Below are positions 1 through 8,663 of a stretch of DNA of 64,000 nucleotides, one piece after another (the first letter of the stretch is position 1; each line of letters starts with the position of its first letter). Both the position numbers and the translations under genes were made by a program. The notes beneath the pieces were generated by a model, which worked only from the letters and a program-made list of their open reading frames with translations, was not told the DNA's origin and ran no database searches. The stretch is from Rhodanobacter sp. B04 (GTDB taxonomy: Bacteria; Pseudomonadota; Gammaproteobacteria; Xanthomonadales; Rhodanobacteraceae). The DNA lies in NCBI RefSeq assembly GCF_002001125.1, contig NZ_MUNV01000008.1, positions 186,001-250,000 of the forward strand. Reading direction: 5' to 3'.

Positions 1-435
1 TTCGATTATTACCGGCCGCTGCCGGATACGCGCCTGCTGTGGGGTGGACGCATCTCCATCCGCAATCGTTCACCGCGCGCCGTGCAACGCCTGCTCAGCA
101 GCGACCTGCTGCGGGTGTTCCCGCAACTGCAGGGCATCAAGATCGACTACGCCTGGTCGGGCCTGATGAGTTATGCGCGCCACCAGATGCCGCAGATTGG
201 CGGCAGTGGCGATGGGCTGTGGTGGGCCCAGGCGTTTGGCGGCCATGGCCTGGCACCGACCTGCGCCGCTGGCGAACTGCTCGCGGCGGCGATTGCCGAA
301 GGCGATGACGGCTGGAAGCAGTTTGCGGACTACGGACTGAGCCCCACACATCGACCGTTGGGTTATCTAGGTGCCCAGGCAAGTTACTGGTGGCAACAAG
401 GTCATGACTGGTTGAAGACGAGGCTGGAAGGATGA
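1..435 (+). CDS. FAD-dependent oxidoreductase (DAO family), C-terminal part
   Basis: The reading frame is open from the first base, so the 5' part lies outside the window; 144 residues are visible. The segment starts [16 protein letters not shown] and later has [13 protein letters not shown], the typical C-terminal substrate and FAD-contact region of D-amino-acid-oxidase-fold enzymes such as gamma-glutamylputrescine oxidase and glycine/sarcosine oxidases. The Rossmann FAD motif would be upstream and cannot be seen. The stop overlaps the start of csaA by 4 bases (ATGA), so the two are probably translationally coupled. Substrate cannot be told; an amine or amino acid is likely from the family. 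Confidence 0.75.
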   Translation, partial: FDYYRPLPDTRLLWGGRISIRNRSPRAVQRLLSSDLLRVFPQLQGIKIDYAWSGLMSYARHQMPQIGGSGDGLWWAQAFGGHGLAPTCAAGELLAAAIAEGDDGWKQFADYGLSPTHRPLGYLGAQASYWWQQGHDWLKTRLEG

Positions 436-776
436 GCGAACAGGTCGGTGAAATCAGCTGGAGCGATTTCGAGAAAGTGTTGATCGTCGCCGGTACGGTG
501 ACGCGGGTGGAACCATTCCCGGAGGCGCGCAAGCCGGCCTGGAAGGTCTGGGCGGATTTCGGCCCCTACGGCGAGAAGAAGACCAGCGCGCAGATCGCAG
601 CACTGTACAGCGCCGAACAGTTGCTGGGTCGGCAGATTGTCGGCGTGATCAATTTTCCGGAGAAACAGATCGGACCGTTCCGTTCGCAATTCCTGCTTAC
701 CGGGTTTCCGACCGATGCCGGTGTGGTGCTGACGGCGATCGAACGCACGGTGCCGAACGGCACCCGGTTGGCCTGA
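432..776 (+). CDS. csaA: CsaA-like tRNA-binding domain protein
   Basis: This 114-residue protein is a stand-alone tRNA-binding (EMAP-II-like OB) fold as in CsaA, which acts as a tRNA-binding or export-related chaperone in the cytoplasm. It shows the family landmarks [20 protein letters not shown] near the start, and [19 protein letters not shown] and VPNGTRLA at the end. Length matches the family (about 110). It starts inside the stop of the upstream oxidoreductase and ends one base before the next ATG, so it sits in a tight three-gene unit. A decayed copy of its 3' end lies 500 bases downstream. Confidence 0.85.
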   Translation: MSEQVGEISWSDFEKVLIVAGTVTRVEPFPEARKPAWKVWADFGPYGEKKTSAQIAALYSAEQLLGRQIVGVINFPEKQIGPFRSQFLLTGFPTDAGVVLTAIERTVPNGTRLA

Positions 777-777
777 C

Positions 778-1221
778 ATGCCGGATGCGCCCAGTCTGCA
801 TGCCTGTATCGAGGATGCCGCGGAAATCGCACGATTGGCCGGCGAGCTTGGCTATCCGACCGAGACGCAGGCCATGGCTGTCCGGCTTGCCGCACTGCTG
901 CCGCAGCCGCATCAGCATGTGATGGTTGTACAAGCCGAAGACGGCAGCTTGCTCGGCTGGATTGCCGTCGAGCGCAGGCTCACGCTTGAATCCGGCGAAC
1001 GCGTCGAGATCGTCGGCCTGGTGGTAGATGCCGCAGCCAGGGGCCGTGGTATCGGGCATGTGCTGGTAAACGATGCGGAACACTGGGCACGCCAGCAGGG
1101 ATTCGACGTTGTTTCGGTGCGCTCCAATGTGACGCGGCTTCAGTCGCATCCGTTCTACCGGCGCCTGGGCTATGTCCATCGAAAAACCCAGCATGCCTAT
1201 GCCAAGTTGCTTGATGCGTGA
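778..1221 (+). CDS. GNAT family N-acetyltransferase
   Basis: A 147-residue single-domain GNAT enzyme that transfers an acetyl group from acetyl-CoA to an amine. The acetyl-CoA binding loop is visible as VVDAAARGRGIGHVLVNDAE (about residues 81-100), followed by the usual C-terminal YRRLGY segment that ends such proteins. It begins one base after the csaA stop and so is probably co-transcribed with it. The acceptor substrate cannot be predicted from sequence. Confidence 0.85.
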   Translation: MPDAPSLHACIEDAAEIARLAGELGYPTETQAMAVRLAALLPQPHQHVMVVQAEDGSLLGWIAVERRLTLESGERVEIVGLVVDAAARGRGIGHVLVNDAEHWARQQGFDVVSVRSNVTRLQSHPFYRRLGYVHRKTQHAYAKLLDA

Positions 1222-1272
1222 GTCAGCCGCGTTCCTCATTTCGTCGCCATCGCGTCGATCCGCTGGTGCAGC

Positions 1273-1377
1273 TTGCCCGTTCGGCCGCAGTTCCTGCTTG
1301 TCGGTCTTCCCACGGATGATGACGTGGCGCTCAGCGCATTGAAGCGGCCGCTACCCAACGGCACATGGTTGGGTTGA
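1273..1377 (+). pseudogene. Remnant of a second csaA 3' end
   Basis: In one frame this stretch reads LPVRPQFLLVGLPTDDDVA followed by LSALKRPLPNGTWLG and a stop. This aligns without gaps to the last 35 codons of csaA upstream ([34 protein letters not shown]). Homology stops abruptly at the 5' side and there is no start, so it is a non-functional partial copy. The divergence (roughly a third to a half of residues) indicates an old duplication or the remains of a second, related gene. Confidence 0.75.
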
Positions 1378-1407
1378 GCACGCGGCGTTCGCCGCCGAAG
1401 CGGTTGC

Positions 1408-3018
1408 CTACCAGAGATAGACCTGCAGCGATGGTTCCCTCGACTTGAGCGGAATCCGCTGCAACAGCTCGCGCTGGTCGGGGTAATTCATCGCGCTGCG
1501 TTCGAGCAGGTTGTCGATCTGGGCGAGATCGTGCTGTGCCTCTTCGGACGTGGGCGGGCGCATGTGCTGCGGATCCGGGAACAGTCCCACGCCAGCGAGC
1601 AGGCTGTACCAGGACATCGTCGGGTAGCCTTGGCCGAAGACACCTTTTTTCAGTCCCGGAATGATCGGCTTGCTGGCCAGCCAGGTGGTCAGCAAATGCT
1701 GGAGCGGGCGCGACAAGTGGGTGTTGGCTGCGTTTGCGCGCCAGTAATCGGTGTCGGTGCGCGTGTTGGTCTTGTAGTGGGTGACGATGTAGTCGCGGGT
1801 GCCCTCGAACTGGACGTTGATCGTCTGGTTGAAGTTTGCCCGCGCCTCGGCACCGAGGTCGCCCTTTTCCAGCGCCGCGACGAACATGTAAGCGGTTCTC
1901 TGGACGAAAAGCAGGGTCGTGGCCTCCAGGGGCTCGATGAATCCTTGCGCAAGGCCTACTGCGAGGCAGTTGCGGTTCCAGCTTTCCGCGACGCGGCCGA
2001 CACGCATCTTCAGGTGGCGTGCCGGCACGTCGGCATCCAGCACGCCGAGATGCGCACGCAGTTCCGTCTCGGCCTGCTCGGGCGAGCAGTAATCGGTGCT
2101 GTAGACGTAGCCGTTGCCGTAACGGTTGGTCAGCGGAATCTTCCAGGCCCAGCCGTTCTTGAGCGCGGTGGAGACGGTCTGCGACATGATCGGCCCGTCG
2201 ATGGGCGTTGCCAGCGCAATCGCCGCGTTGTTGAACAGGTTCTCCGCGTAGGGAACGAACGATGTCTTCAGTGCCTTGCCGATCAGCATCGAGGCAAAGC
2301 CGGTGCAGTCGATGAAGAAGTCGGCATCCAGCATCTCGTCGCCATCGAGGCGCAGGGAACCGATATCGCCATTGTCCTTCAGGATCACTTCGTTCACGTG
2401 GCGCGCGACATGGCGCACGCCACGCTCCAGCGCCTTCCTGAGCAGAAAGGCGCCAAGCAGGGTGGCATCGAAGTGGTAGCCATGCCAGATGTCGAACGGG
2501 AAGCTGTGCGCCGGCTTGGGTGCCCGGCAGTCGCGCGCCAGACGGCTGGCGATGAAGAATCGGTCTGGGTGTGCGTGCACGTCGGCATGGTTCAGGCGCG
2601 AGTGCACGTTGTTGATGAATTGCGTCATGGTCAGGTTGTCGAGCATCGACGCAAACGCGTGGAAGTAGCTCTCGAAACCCGGCCGTGTCGACCACTTGTC
2701 GAAGGTGATGCCGTTTTTGTAGGTCGCGTTGCAGGCGGGCATCCATTCGGCTTCCTCGATGCCGAGGTCCTCGAAGAAGCGGCGCAGGAACGGTGTCGAA
2801 CCCTCGCCGACGCCGATCGTGGCGACTTGCGGCGACTCGATCACGGTGACTTCGAGCCTGGATCCATAGCCCGAGTTGGCCAGGGTCAGTGCCGTCATCC
2901 AGCCGGCGGTGCCACCACCGACCACGACGATCCGGCGCACCGGCGGATCGGCTTCGATCCGCGTGCCGGATCGGTGTGCGGCAACAGGCTCGTTGAATGG
3001 TGCGGCGGTGTCTGGCAT
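1408..3018 (-). CDS. Flavin-dependent (tryptophan-type) halogenase
   Basis: A 536-residue FADH2-dependent halogenase. The FAD motif VVVGGGTAGWMTALTLA is near residue 30, and the family loop GVGEGSTPFLRRFF follows. The lysine that forms the haloamine in PrnA-type enzymes corresponds to the K in ATYKNGITF. The signature WxWxIP is present as GWAWKIPLTNRYGNGYVYS. I chose the ATG at 3018 because the longer open frame upstream has no family similarity; no good Shine-Dalgarno is visible. There is no biosynthetic cluster around it, so this resembles the stand-alone proteobacterial halogenases (BrvH-like) whose native substrate is usually unknown. A dedicated flavin reductase is not nearby. Confidence 0.88.
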   Translation of the reverse strand: MPDTAAPFNEPVAAHRSGTRIEADPPVRRIVVVGGGTAGWMTALTLANSGYGSRLEVTVIESPQVATIGVGEGSTPFLRRFFEDLGIEEAEWMPACNATYKNGITFDKWSTRPGFESYFHAFASMLDNLTMTQFINNVHSRLNHADVHAHPDRFFIASRLARDCRAPKPAHSFPFDIWHGYHFDATLLGAFLLRKALERGVRHVARHVNEVILKDNGDIGSLRLDGDEMLDADFFIDCTGFASMLIGKALKTSFVPYAENLFNNAAIALATPIDGPIMSQTVSTALKNGWAWKIPLTNRYGNGYVYSTDYCSPEQAETELRAHLGVLDADVPARHLKMRVGRVAESWNRNCLAVGLAQGFIEPLEATTLLFVQRTAYMFVAALEKGDLGAEARANFNQTINVQFEGTRDYIVTHYKTNTRTDTDYWRANAANTHLSRPLQHLLTTWLASKPIIPGLKKGVFGQGYPTMSWYSLLAGVGLFPDPQHMRPPTSEEAQHDLAQIDNLLERSAMNYPDQRELLQRIPLKSREPSLQVYLW

Positions 3019-3154
3019 GGCGCAGGTCACTGACTTGTCGAGGCGGTGCCCAAGAGGAATCCATTTCGGGATCGTGGTCAATAGCCGGTGCCGGTGTCCC
3101 CGCTGATCAGGCACTGGCTGCGATGGCTGGTGTTGTCGCGACTGGCGCGGCGAT

Positions 3155-4084
3155 TCAACGAGCGATGCGATCCAGCCAGACTTCCAGCCCCTGCGCATTC
3201 AGCTCGATGTCCATGTGCAGCAGTTGCTCCAGTACCACATGCCCCTGGTTCCAGCCGTGCGCATGGGCACGTGCGGCATACAACCCGGTGAGGCCATCGA
3301 CCAGTCTGGCGTGCCTGTCGGGGCCAGCGTCCGCCTCCAGCGCAAGCGCCACCATGGCGTCGATCTGCACGTGCAGGTCGACAGCCAGCCGGGTGATGTC
3401 CTCGATACGACCGAAGTGGGTGGGGTACATGGCCACGGGTTGCAGGGCGAGCAGGCGATCGATGGAGGCATGTAGCTCTTCCGGATCGAACTGCACCGGC
3501 GAGGTGGTGGGCAGGATGAACGGCCCCTTCGCGGTATCGAATTCGCGATAGGAAAGGCCAAAGACGTCGCCGGTGAAGCACACATCCGCCTGCTTGTCGT
3601 GGATCGCGATGTGGTGCTTGGCGTGACCGGGGGTGTCGAGGCAGTGCAGGGGCCGCCCGGCCAGGCTTGCGATGTACCCATCCTGAGCCTCGACCACGCG
3701 CTCGGCGGCCACCGGTCGCAGCCGTCCATATTCCTGTTCCATTACGGCCTCGCCATATACCGCACTGGCGCCGGCCCACAGCACCGAAGGATCGATCATG
3801 TGTCGCGCGCCGCGTGGATGCACGAGCAGTTGGGCATTCGGCAACCGCGCGATCAGCTCGCCCGCGCCGCCGGCATGATCCAGATGTACATGGGTAAGGA
3901 TCAGCCAGTCCACATCGGCAGCGGTGATCCCGGCATCCACCAGTGCAGCCAGCATGCGTGGCACGGAATGGTTGGTGCCGCAGTCGATGAATGCGCCACG
4001 GCCGTTCTCGACGATCAGGTACGCCGCATCGAACCGTGGCCGGACGAAACCGGTGTCGATGGTATGGATGCCGTGGATGGCCAT
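3155..4084 (-). CDS. MBL-fold metallo-hydrolase
   Basis: A 309-residue metallo-beta-lactamase-fold hydrolase. The metal-binding motif HxHxDH is seen as LTHVHLDHAGGAGEL at about residue 63, with further metal ligands likely in DTPGHAKHH and CFTGDVFG and the C-terminal YPTHFG. There is no signal peptide, so it is probably cytoplasmic. It lies upstream of the halogenase on the same strand with a 136-base gap; a functional link is possible but not shown. Substrate unknown; glyoxalase II-like or lactonase-like thioester/ester hydrolysis is the usual activity of this shape. Confidence 0.85.
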   Translation of the reverse strand: MAIHGIHTIDTGFVRPRFDAAYLIVENGRGAFIDCGTNHSVPRMLAALVDAGITAADVDWLILTHVHLDHAGGAGELIARLPNAQLLVHPRGARHMIDPSVLWAGASAVYGEAVMEQEYGRLRPVAAERVVEAQDGYIASLAGRPLHCLDTPGHAKHHIAIHDKQADVCFTGDVFGLSYREFDTAKGPFILPTTSPVQFDPEELHASIDRLLALQPVAMYPTHFGRIEDITRLAVDLHVQIDAMVALALEADAGPDRHARLVDGLTGLYAARAHAHGWNQGHVVLEQLLHMDIELNAQGLEVWLDRIAR

Positions 4085-4171
4085 GCCTGCCTCGCGATGA
4101 GTCTGTTAGACGAGGTTAGCAAGTCGCGCAGGGAGAAGCATTTGCTCCTTGGTCGCCCGGCCTGGCCCGTC

Positions 4172-4831
4172 CTATCCCGCCTTGCGGAACGTCAGGTTGA
4201 TGCGGACTCCGCCGAGCGCTTCGTGATACCCAGGCTTGAGCGGCATCACACCGTGGTAGCGCAACCGCGCCGGACCACCCCAGACCACCACGTCGCCATG
4301 TGCCAATGGCACGCGGACCTGCGCATCCGTACGCAGCATGCCGCCGAACAGGAACACGGCCGGCATGCCCAGTGAAACCGACACGATCGGTTGTGCGAGA
4401 TCGAGCTCGTCGCGATCCTGATGCAGGCTCAGCCGCGTACCCGGCTCGTAGCGGTTGATCAGGCAGGCATCCGGCATGAAGCCGACATATCCGGCTCGTG
4501 CGGCGGCGCCCGTAGCCAGCTGCAGGAACGTGTCCGGCAATCCCGGCCAGGGGTTGCCGCTGAGCGGGTCGACCGGGTCGTAGCGATAGCCACGACGGTC
4601 GCTGACCCAGCCCAGCGGCCCTGTGTTGGTCATGCCTACCGACATGCGGAACCCGCCAGGCGTGATCAGATGACGAAAAGGTGCCTGTGCGACTACCGTG
4701 TTCAGCGCCTGCAGCAGCGCAACTTCGTCGGCCAGTGCAAATCCGCGCAGCACCACCGCGCCATCGCACAGCGGTTCGTCCCGGCGCACAGGACTGACGA
4801 CATGGCCGAACAGGTCCGCCATGTCCATCAT
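4172..4831 (-). CDS. alkB: AlkB-type DNA oxidative demethylase
   Basis: A 219-residue 2-oxoglutarate/Fe(II) dioxygenase that removes 1-methyladenine and 3-methylcytosine from DNA. The iron motif HxD is in RLSLHQDRDELDLAQPIVSV, the distal His in RLRYHGVMPLK, and the 2OG-binding Arg in VRINLTFRKAG at the C-terminus. PLGWVSDRRGYRYDPVDP is typical of the AlkB nucleotide-recognition lid. The start overlaps the stop of the 2OG-oxygenase gene by 4 bases (ATGA), making it the third, coupled gene of the ada operon. Confidence 0.93.
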   Translation of the reverse strand: MMDMADLFGHVVSPVRRDEPLCDGAVVLRGFALADEVALLQALNTVVAQAPFRHLITPGGFRMSVGMTNTGPLGWVSDRRGYRYDPVDPLSGNPWPGLPDTFLQLATGAAARAGYVGFMPDACLINRYEPGTRLSLHQDRDELDLAQPIVSVSLGMPAVFLFGGMLRTDAQVRVPLAHGDVVVWGGPARLRYHGVMPLKPGYHEALGGVRINLTFRKAG

Positions 4832-5565
4832 GTGGCGTCGTGGAAAACGATGCCGAGGGTGTGCCGCCGGCCTGCACGCACGCGACTCACGCCATGACGC
4901 AGATTCACCCGATAAATGCCGCGCGCGCCTTGGACCGGACGGTGATGCACGGCGAAGACCACGGCATCGCCCTGGCGCAACGGTACCACCATCGGCTGCG
5001 ACTGCATGCGCGGGCGTTGCTCGGTAAGCACGAATTCGCCGCCGCTGAAATCGCGCTCCGGCTCGGACAACAGGAGCGCCACCTGCAACGGAAATGCATG
5101 TTCACCGTACAGATCCTGATGCAGGCAGTTGTAGTCGCCTGTGCCGTATTTCAGCAGCAAGGGAGTAGGGCGCTGCTGCCCGGCGGCATGGCAACGTTGG
5201 ATGAAGGCGGCGTGCGCGTCGGGGTAATCCACGGCAAGTCCCATCGCTGCGTTCCAGCGATTCGCGATCGGCACCAGTCGCGGATAGAGCGCCGTGCGCA
5301 GATCGGCTACGGCCGTAGGCAAGGGATAGCGAAAATACTGGTATTCGCCGCGACCGAAGCCATGCCTGCCCATCACGATACGGCTGCGGAAGCACGACTC
5401 CCTGGCATACAGACTGGCCAAGGCCTGGCACTCCTGCGGCGACAGCAGGGCCTCGAGTACCGCGCAACCTTGTGCATCGAGTTCGCTGGCGATGCTGGCC
5501 CAGTCGAAGACCTGCAAGCGTGCATTGGCATCGGAATCGGGCGTGGCGCACCGCACCGCATTCAT
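4828..5565 (-). CDS. 2OG-Fe(II) oxygenase in the ada-alkB operon
   Basis: A 245-residue dioxygenase of the prolyl-4-hydroxylase-like superfamily. The metal centre is visible: YNCLHQDLYGEHAFPLQVAL gives HxD, and RVNLRHGVSRVRAGRRHTLG supplies the distal His and the 2OG-binding basic residue. FSGGEFVLTEQ is a typical jelly-roll segment. The start at 5565 overlaps the ada stop (ATGA) and its own stop overlaps the alkB start, so it is locked between two alkylation-repair genes. Family members next to ada/alkB are known but poorly characterised; a role in repair of alkylated nucleic acid or protein is inferred from position only. Confidence 0.88.
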   Translation of the reverse strand: MNAVRCATPDSDANARLQVFDWASIASELDAQGCAVLEALLSPQECQALASLYARESCFRSRIVMGRHGFGRGEYQYFRYPLPTAVADLRTALYPRLVPIANRWNAAMGLAVDYPDAHAAFIQRCHAAGQQRPTPLLLKYGTGDYNCLHQDLYGEHAFPLQVALLLSEPERDFSGGEFVLTEQRPRMQSQPMVVPLRQGDAVVFAVHHRPVQGARGIYRVNLRHGVSRVRAGRRHTLGIVFHDAT

Positions 5566-6641
5566 CGTGCTGCCTCGCGCTCCAGCAGTGCACGCTTGCG
5601 CTCCACCCCCCAGCGGTAACCGGACAAGCCACCGTCGTTGCGCACCACCCGATGACAGGGGATCGCCACCGCAAGCGCATTCGCCGCACAGGCCTGGGCG
5701 ACTGCACGCACTGCACGCGGCGAGCCGATGCGCGCGGCTACCTCGCTGTAGCTTGCCGTGCTGCCTGCCGGAATCTCGCGCAAGGCCTGCCATACGCGCT
5801 GCTGGAACGCGGTGCCGCGGACATCCAGCGGCAACTGGAGACCGATGGCCGGTACCTCGACGAAGCCGACCACCTGCGCCACCAGTTGCTCGAACGCGTG
5901 GTCGCCGCCGATCAGGTTGGCCTTCGGGAAGCGATCCTGCAGGTCGCGGGCCAGTGCATCAGGATCGTCGCCCAGCAGGATCGCACAGACGCCACGCACG
6001 CTTTGCGCGACCAGGATCGCACCCAGCGAGCATTCGCCGACCGCGAAGCGGATGTCGTGGTCGATGCCGCCTGCGCGGTAACTGGAAGGCGTCATGCCGA
6101 GCACTTGGTCGGCTGTTTCGTAGAAGCGGCTGCTGGCGTTGTAGCCGGCATCGAAAATGGCCGTGGTCACGCTGTCGCTGCGGCCCAGCTCGCGACGCAC
6201 CCGGCGTGCGCGCTGTGCCTGCGCGTATTGCTTCGGTGTCAGCCCGGTGACGGCCTTGAATATGCGATGGAAATGGAACGGGCTCAGGCCGCTGGGCTTC
6301 GCCAGCTGTTCGAGCGTGGGCAGTGTCTCGGCACTTTCGATCGATCGACAGGCCACCGTCACCAGCATGGCGTGTTGCTCGCCCAGTGACGGCTGATCGG
6401 GGCGGCAGCGCTTGCAGGGACGGAACCCGGCACGCTCCGCTTCGGCGGCATTCGCGTGGAATGCCACATTCTCCGGCCGTGCCGGACGCGCGGCGCAGGA
6501 CGGGCGGCAATACACACCGGTGGTGCGCACCGAATAATAGAAGGCGCCGTCTGCGCTCGCGTCATGGGCCTGCACCGCGATCCAGCGCGGATCGTTGAGC
6601 GTGGCCGCCGCCCGCCGGATGTTTTTCTCGGATGCTTTCAT
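5562..6641 (-). CDS. ada: Bifunctional transcriptional regulator / O6-alkylguanine-DNA alkyltransferase Ada
   Basis: A 359-residue full-length Ada. The N-terminal zinc domain has the four-Cys set TGVYCRPSC and FRPCKRCRP (the first Cys accepts methyl from phosphotriesters and turns on the regulator). An AraC-type HTH follows (SPFHFHRIFKAVTGLTPKQY). The C-terminal alkyltransferase has the active site AIPCHRVVRNDGGLSGYRWG. A strong GGGAGG ribosome site lies 8 bases before the ATG. It heads the ada-2OG-alkB operon and by analogy activates it after methylation; I did not identify an ada box. Confidence 0.95.
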   Translation of the reverse strand: MKASEKNIRRAAATLNDPRWIAVQAHDASADGAFYYSVRTTGVYCRPSCAARPARPENVAFHANAAEAERAGFRPCKRCRPDQPSLGEQHAMLVTVACRSIESAETLPTLEQLAKPSGLSPFHFHRIFKAVTGLTPKQYAQAQRARRVRRELGRSDSVTTAIFDAGYNASSRFYETADQVLGMTPSSYRAGGIDHDIRFAVGECSLGAILVAQSVRGVCAILLGDDPDALARDLQDRFPKANLIGGDHAFEQLVAQVVGFVEVPAIGLQLPLDVRGTAFQQRVWQALREIPAGSTASYSEVAARIGSPRAVRAVAQACAANALAVAIPCHRVVRNDGGLSGYRWGVERKRALLEREAAR

Positions 6642-6847
6642 GGCTGATCCTCCCGGGAGATTAACGCGTGGCAGTCAATCTAGCGATGGATGGCATGGGC
6701 GACACTCCGGGTCTTGCGCTCGAATTCGTTCAGACTGGGCGTCGGCCGGGGGAGCGGGCCATCGCGCACAGGACGCGGCTTTTGCACGTCATTCCGTTTA
6801 CCATGACGGACATGGCGGTCCCTCGTATCCACGGCCCGGGGAAGTTC

Positions 6848-7441
6848 ATGAAGACGATTCTGAAGATGTTGATTGCACCGGTGGCCATGGCGTCGCTCTC
6901 GGCGTGCACGATTGCCACCAAGGCCTATGTCGATCCGCAGTACCACCAGGCCACCTCGGATGCGATACATCCGCTGGCCCAGCCGATTCCGGTGCAGGTA
7001 ACGGCTCGATTCCAGACCAACGGCAAGCCGACGCCTGCCGTCGACGCCGAACTGCAGCGGCAGCTCGAACAGGCACTGACGGCCAGCGGCGTATTTTCGC
7101 CGGCCACCGGCACCAATGCGGCAGCGCAGATCACTGTCACAGCCAACGACAGCAGCGACCTGGAGGATGCCCGTCACCGTGGCTTCCATACCGGCCTGAC
7201 GCTGGGCAGTACCGGTTCGATGATCGATGACAACTATGAATTCACGATGGCCTACCGCCATCCCGGCGGCACTGCCTACCAGGCAATCTACAAGCACGCG
7301 ATCCACACCACTTTCGGCAAGATCAACGGCCCTGCCGGCGCCACGCCGACGACGACAGCGGATGCGTTTCATCACGTCGTCGGCGACGTGGTGATGAATT
7401 TCGTCTGGGACTTGCAGAGTCAGGGCCTGATCGGAAAGTAG
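6848..7441 (+). CDS. Putative lipoprotein
   Basis: A 197-residue protein with a lipoprotein signal peptide: MKTILKMLIAPVAMASLSAC, where LSAC is the lipobox and the Cys would be lipidated. The mature part carries no domain I recognise; it has alternating polar and hydrophobic stretches consistent with a small periplasmic beta-rich domain (QITVTANDSSDL, YEFTMAYRHPGGTAY). I chose the ATG at 6848 because only this start gives a proper signal peptide. It is transcribed away from ada and converges with the quinone oxidoreductase 6 bases downstream. Confidence 0.7.
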   Translation: MKTILKMLIAPVAMASLSACTIATKAYVDPQYHQATSDAIHPLAQPIPVQVTARFQTNGKPTPAVDAELQRQLEQALTASGVFSPATGTNAAAQITVTANDSSDLEDARHRGFHTGLTLGSTGSMIDDNYEFTMAYRHPGGTAYQAIYKHAIHTTFGKINGPAGATPTTTADAFHHVVGDVVMNFVWDLQSQGLIGK

Positions 7442-7447
7442 GCTGCA

Positions 7448-8449
7448 TCACCAGCGCAGCATCAGCTTGCCGATGTGCACGCTGCTTTCCATCAGCGTAT
7501 GGGCCTTGGCAGCCTCGGCGGCAGGAAACACCTGATGGATCACCGGGCGCAGCCGGCCCGCTTCAAGCAGTGGCCAGACCTTGTCGTGCAGCTGGCGTGC
7601 CAGTGCACGCTTGAACGCGACCGGGCGGCCACGCAAGGTTGATCCGGTCAGCGTGAGCCGGCGGCGCATGATCGTCGCGGCGTCGATGCTTGCCTTGCTG
7701 CCGCCCAGGGTGGCGATCACGACCAGCCGGCCGCCTTCGGCCAGCGTATCGAGTTCGCGCGGGATGTAGTCGCCGGCAACCATGTCGAGGATCACGTCGA
7801 CGCCGCGGCCGTCGGTGGCCTGTTTCACCACCGTAACGAAATCCTCCTCGCGATAGTTGATCGCACGCTCGGCGCCGAGCTTCTCGCAGGCAGCGCACTT
7901 CTCCGCACTGCCTGCGGTGGCGAACACGCGATGTCCGAGTGCATGCGCCAGCTGGATCGCGGTCACGCCGATACCGCTGGAGCCGCCTTGCACTAGCAGG
8001 GTTTCGCGGGGGCCGCCTTCACCGTGGCCGAGCTGGCCACGTTCGAACACGTTGCTCCACACGGTGAAGTAATTTTCCGGCAGCGCCGCCGCCTCGATCA
8101 TCGAGAATCCCGTCGGCATCGGCAGGCATTGCGCCAGCGGGGCCACGGCGTACTCGGCATAGCCGCCGCCGGCGAGCAGGGCACACACGGCGTCGCCGCG
8201 CTTGAGGCTAAACGGGTTGTCGCCGGCCAGGTCACCTTCGACAAGGGTGCCGGCCACTTCCAAGCCTGGCAGATCCGATGCCCCGGGCGGCGGAGCATAG
8301 TTGCCCTGTCGCTGGAACACATCCGGTCGGTTTACCCCGGCGGCAGCCACCTTGATCAGCACTTCGCCCGCGCCGGGTTGCGGGATCGGCCGTTGCGTCG
8401 GCTGCAATACGTCCGGGCTGCCGGGACGGGCGATCTCGATGGCTTGCAT
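7448..8449 (-). CDS. NAD(P)H quinone oxidoreductase (PIG3-type MDR)
   Basis: A 333-residue zinc-free medium-chain reductase. It begins MQAIEIARPGSPDVLQ and has the quinone-oxidoreductase pattern AAAGVNRPDVFQRQG, the NADPH-binding VQGGSSGIGVTAIQLAHALG and the RDG-type loop ATDGRGVDVILDMVAGDY. These match the PIG3/TP53I3 family, which reduces quinones with NADPH in the cytoplasm. An in-frame ATG three codons upstream (8458) is an equally possible start; neither has a clear ribosome site. The frame stays open far upstream, but without family similarity. Confidence 0.88.
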   Translation of the reverse strand: MQAIEIARPGSPDVLQPTQRPIPQPGAGEVLIKVAAAGVNRPDVFQRQGNYAPPPGASDLPGLEVAGTLVEGDLAGDNPFSLKRGDAVCALLAGGGYAEYAVAPLAQCLPMPTGFSMIEAAALPENYFTVWSNVFERGQLGHGEGGPRETLLVQGGSSGIGVTAIQLAHALGHRVFATAGSAEKCAACEKLGAERAINYREEDFVTVVKQATDGRGVDVILDMVAGDYIPRELDTLAEGGRLVVIATLGGSKASIDAATIMRRRLTLTGSTLRGRPVAFKRALARQLHDKVWPLLEAGRLRPVIHQVFPAAEAAKAHTLMESSVHIGKLMLRW

Positions 8450-8663
8450 GGAGGGCATGGCGCGGCTTCGCTGTCGTATGGAGGTGACGGTAACTCTGGC
8501 GCCAATACGGCCGATATCAAGCAGCGGACGATGCACAGCATCGACCCGAATGTGCTGGAAACGCCCCGATCCGCGACCTGGGTATGCCGCATTGCGCGCG
8601 ATGGTTGACCAATGGGTGCGCTGGCGATAAACAGGCTGCTGCCTCAGCGCGGAAACGACGTCC

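Noticed and set aside
3019..3198. N-terminal extension of the halogenase
   Set aside because: The extra 60 residues do not resemble any halogenase N-terminus; the FAD motif is at the normal distance from the start at 3018.
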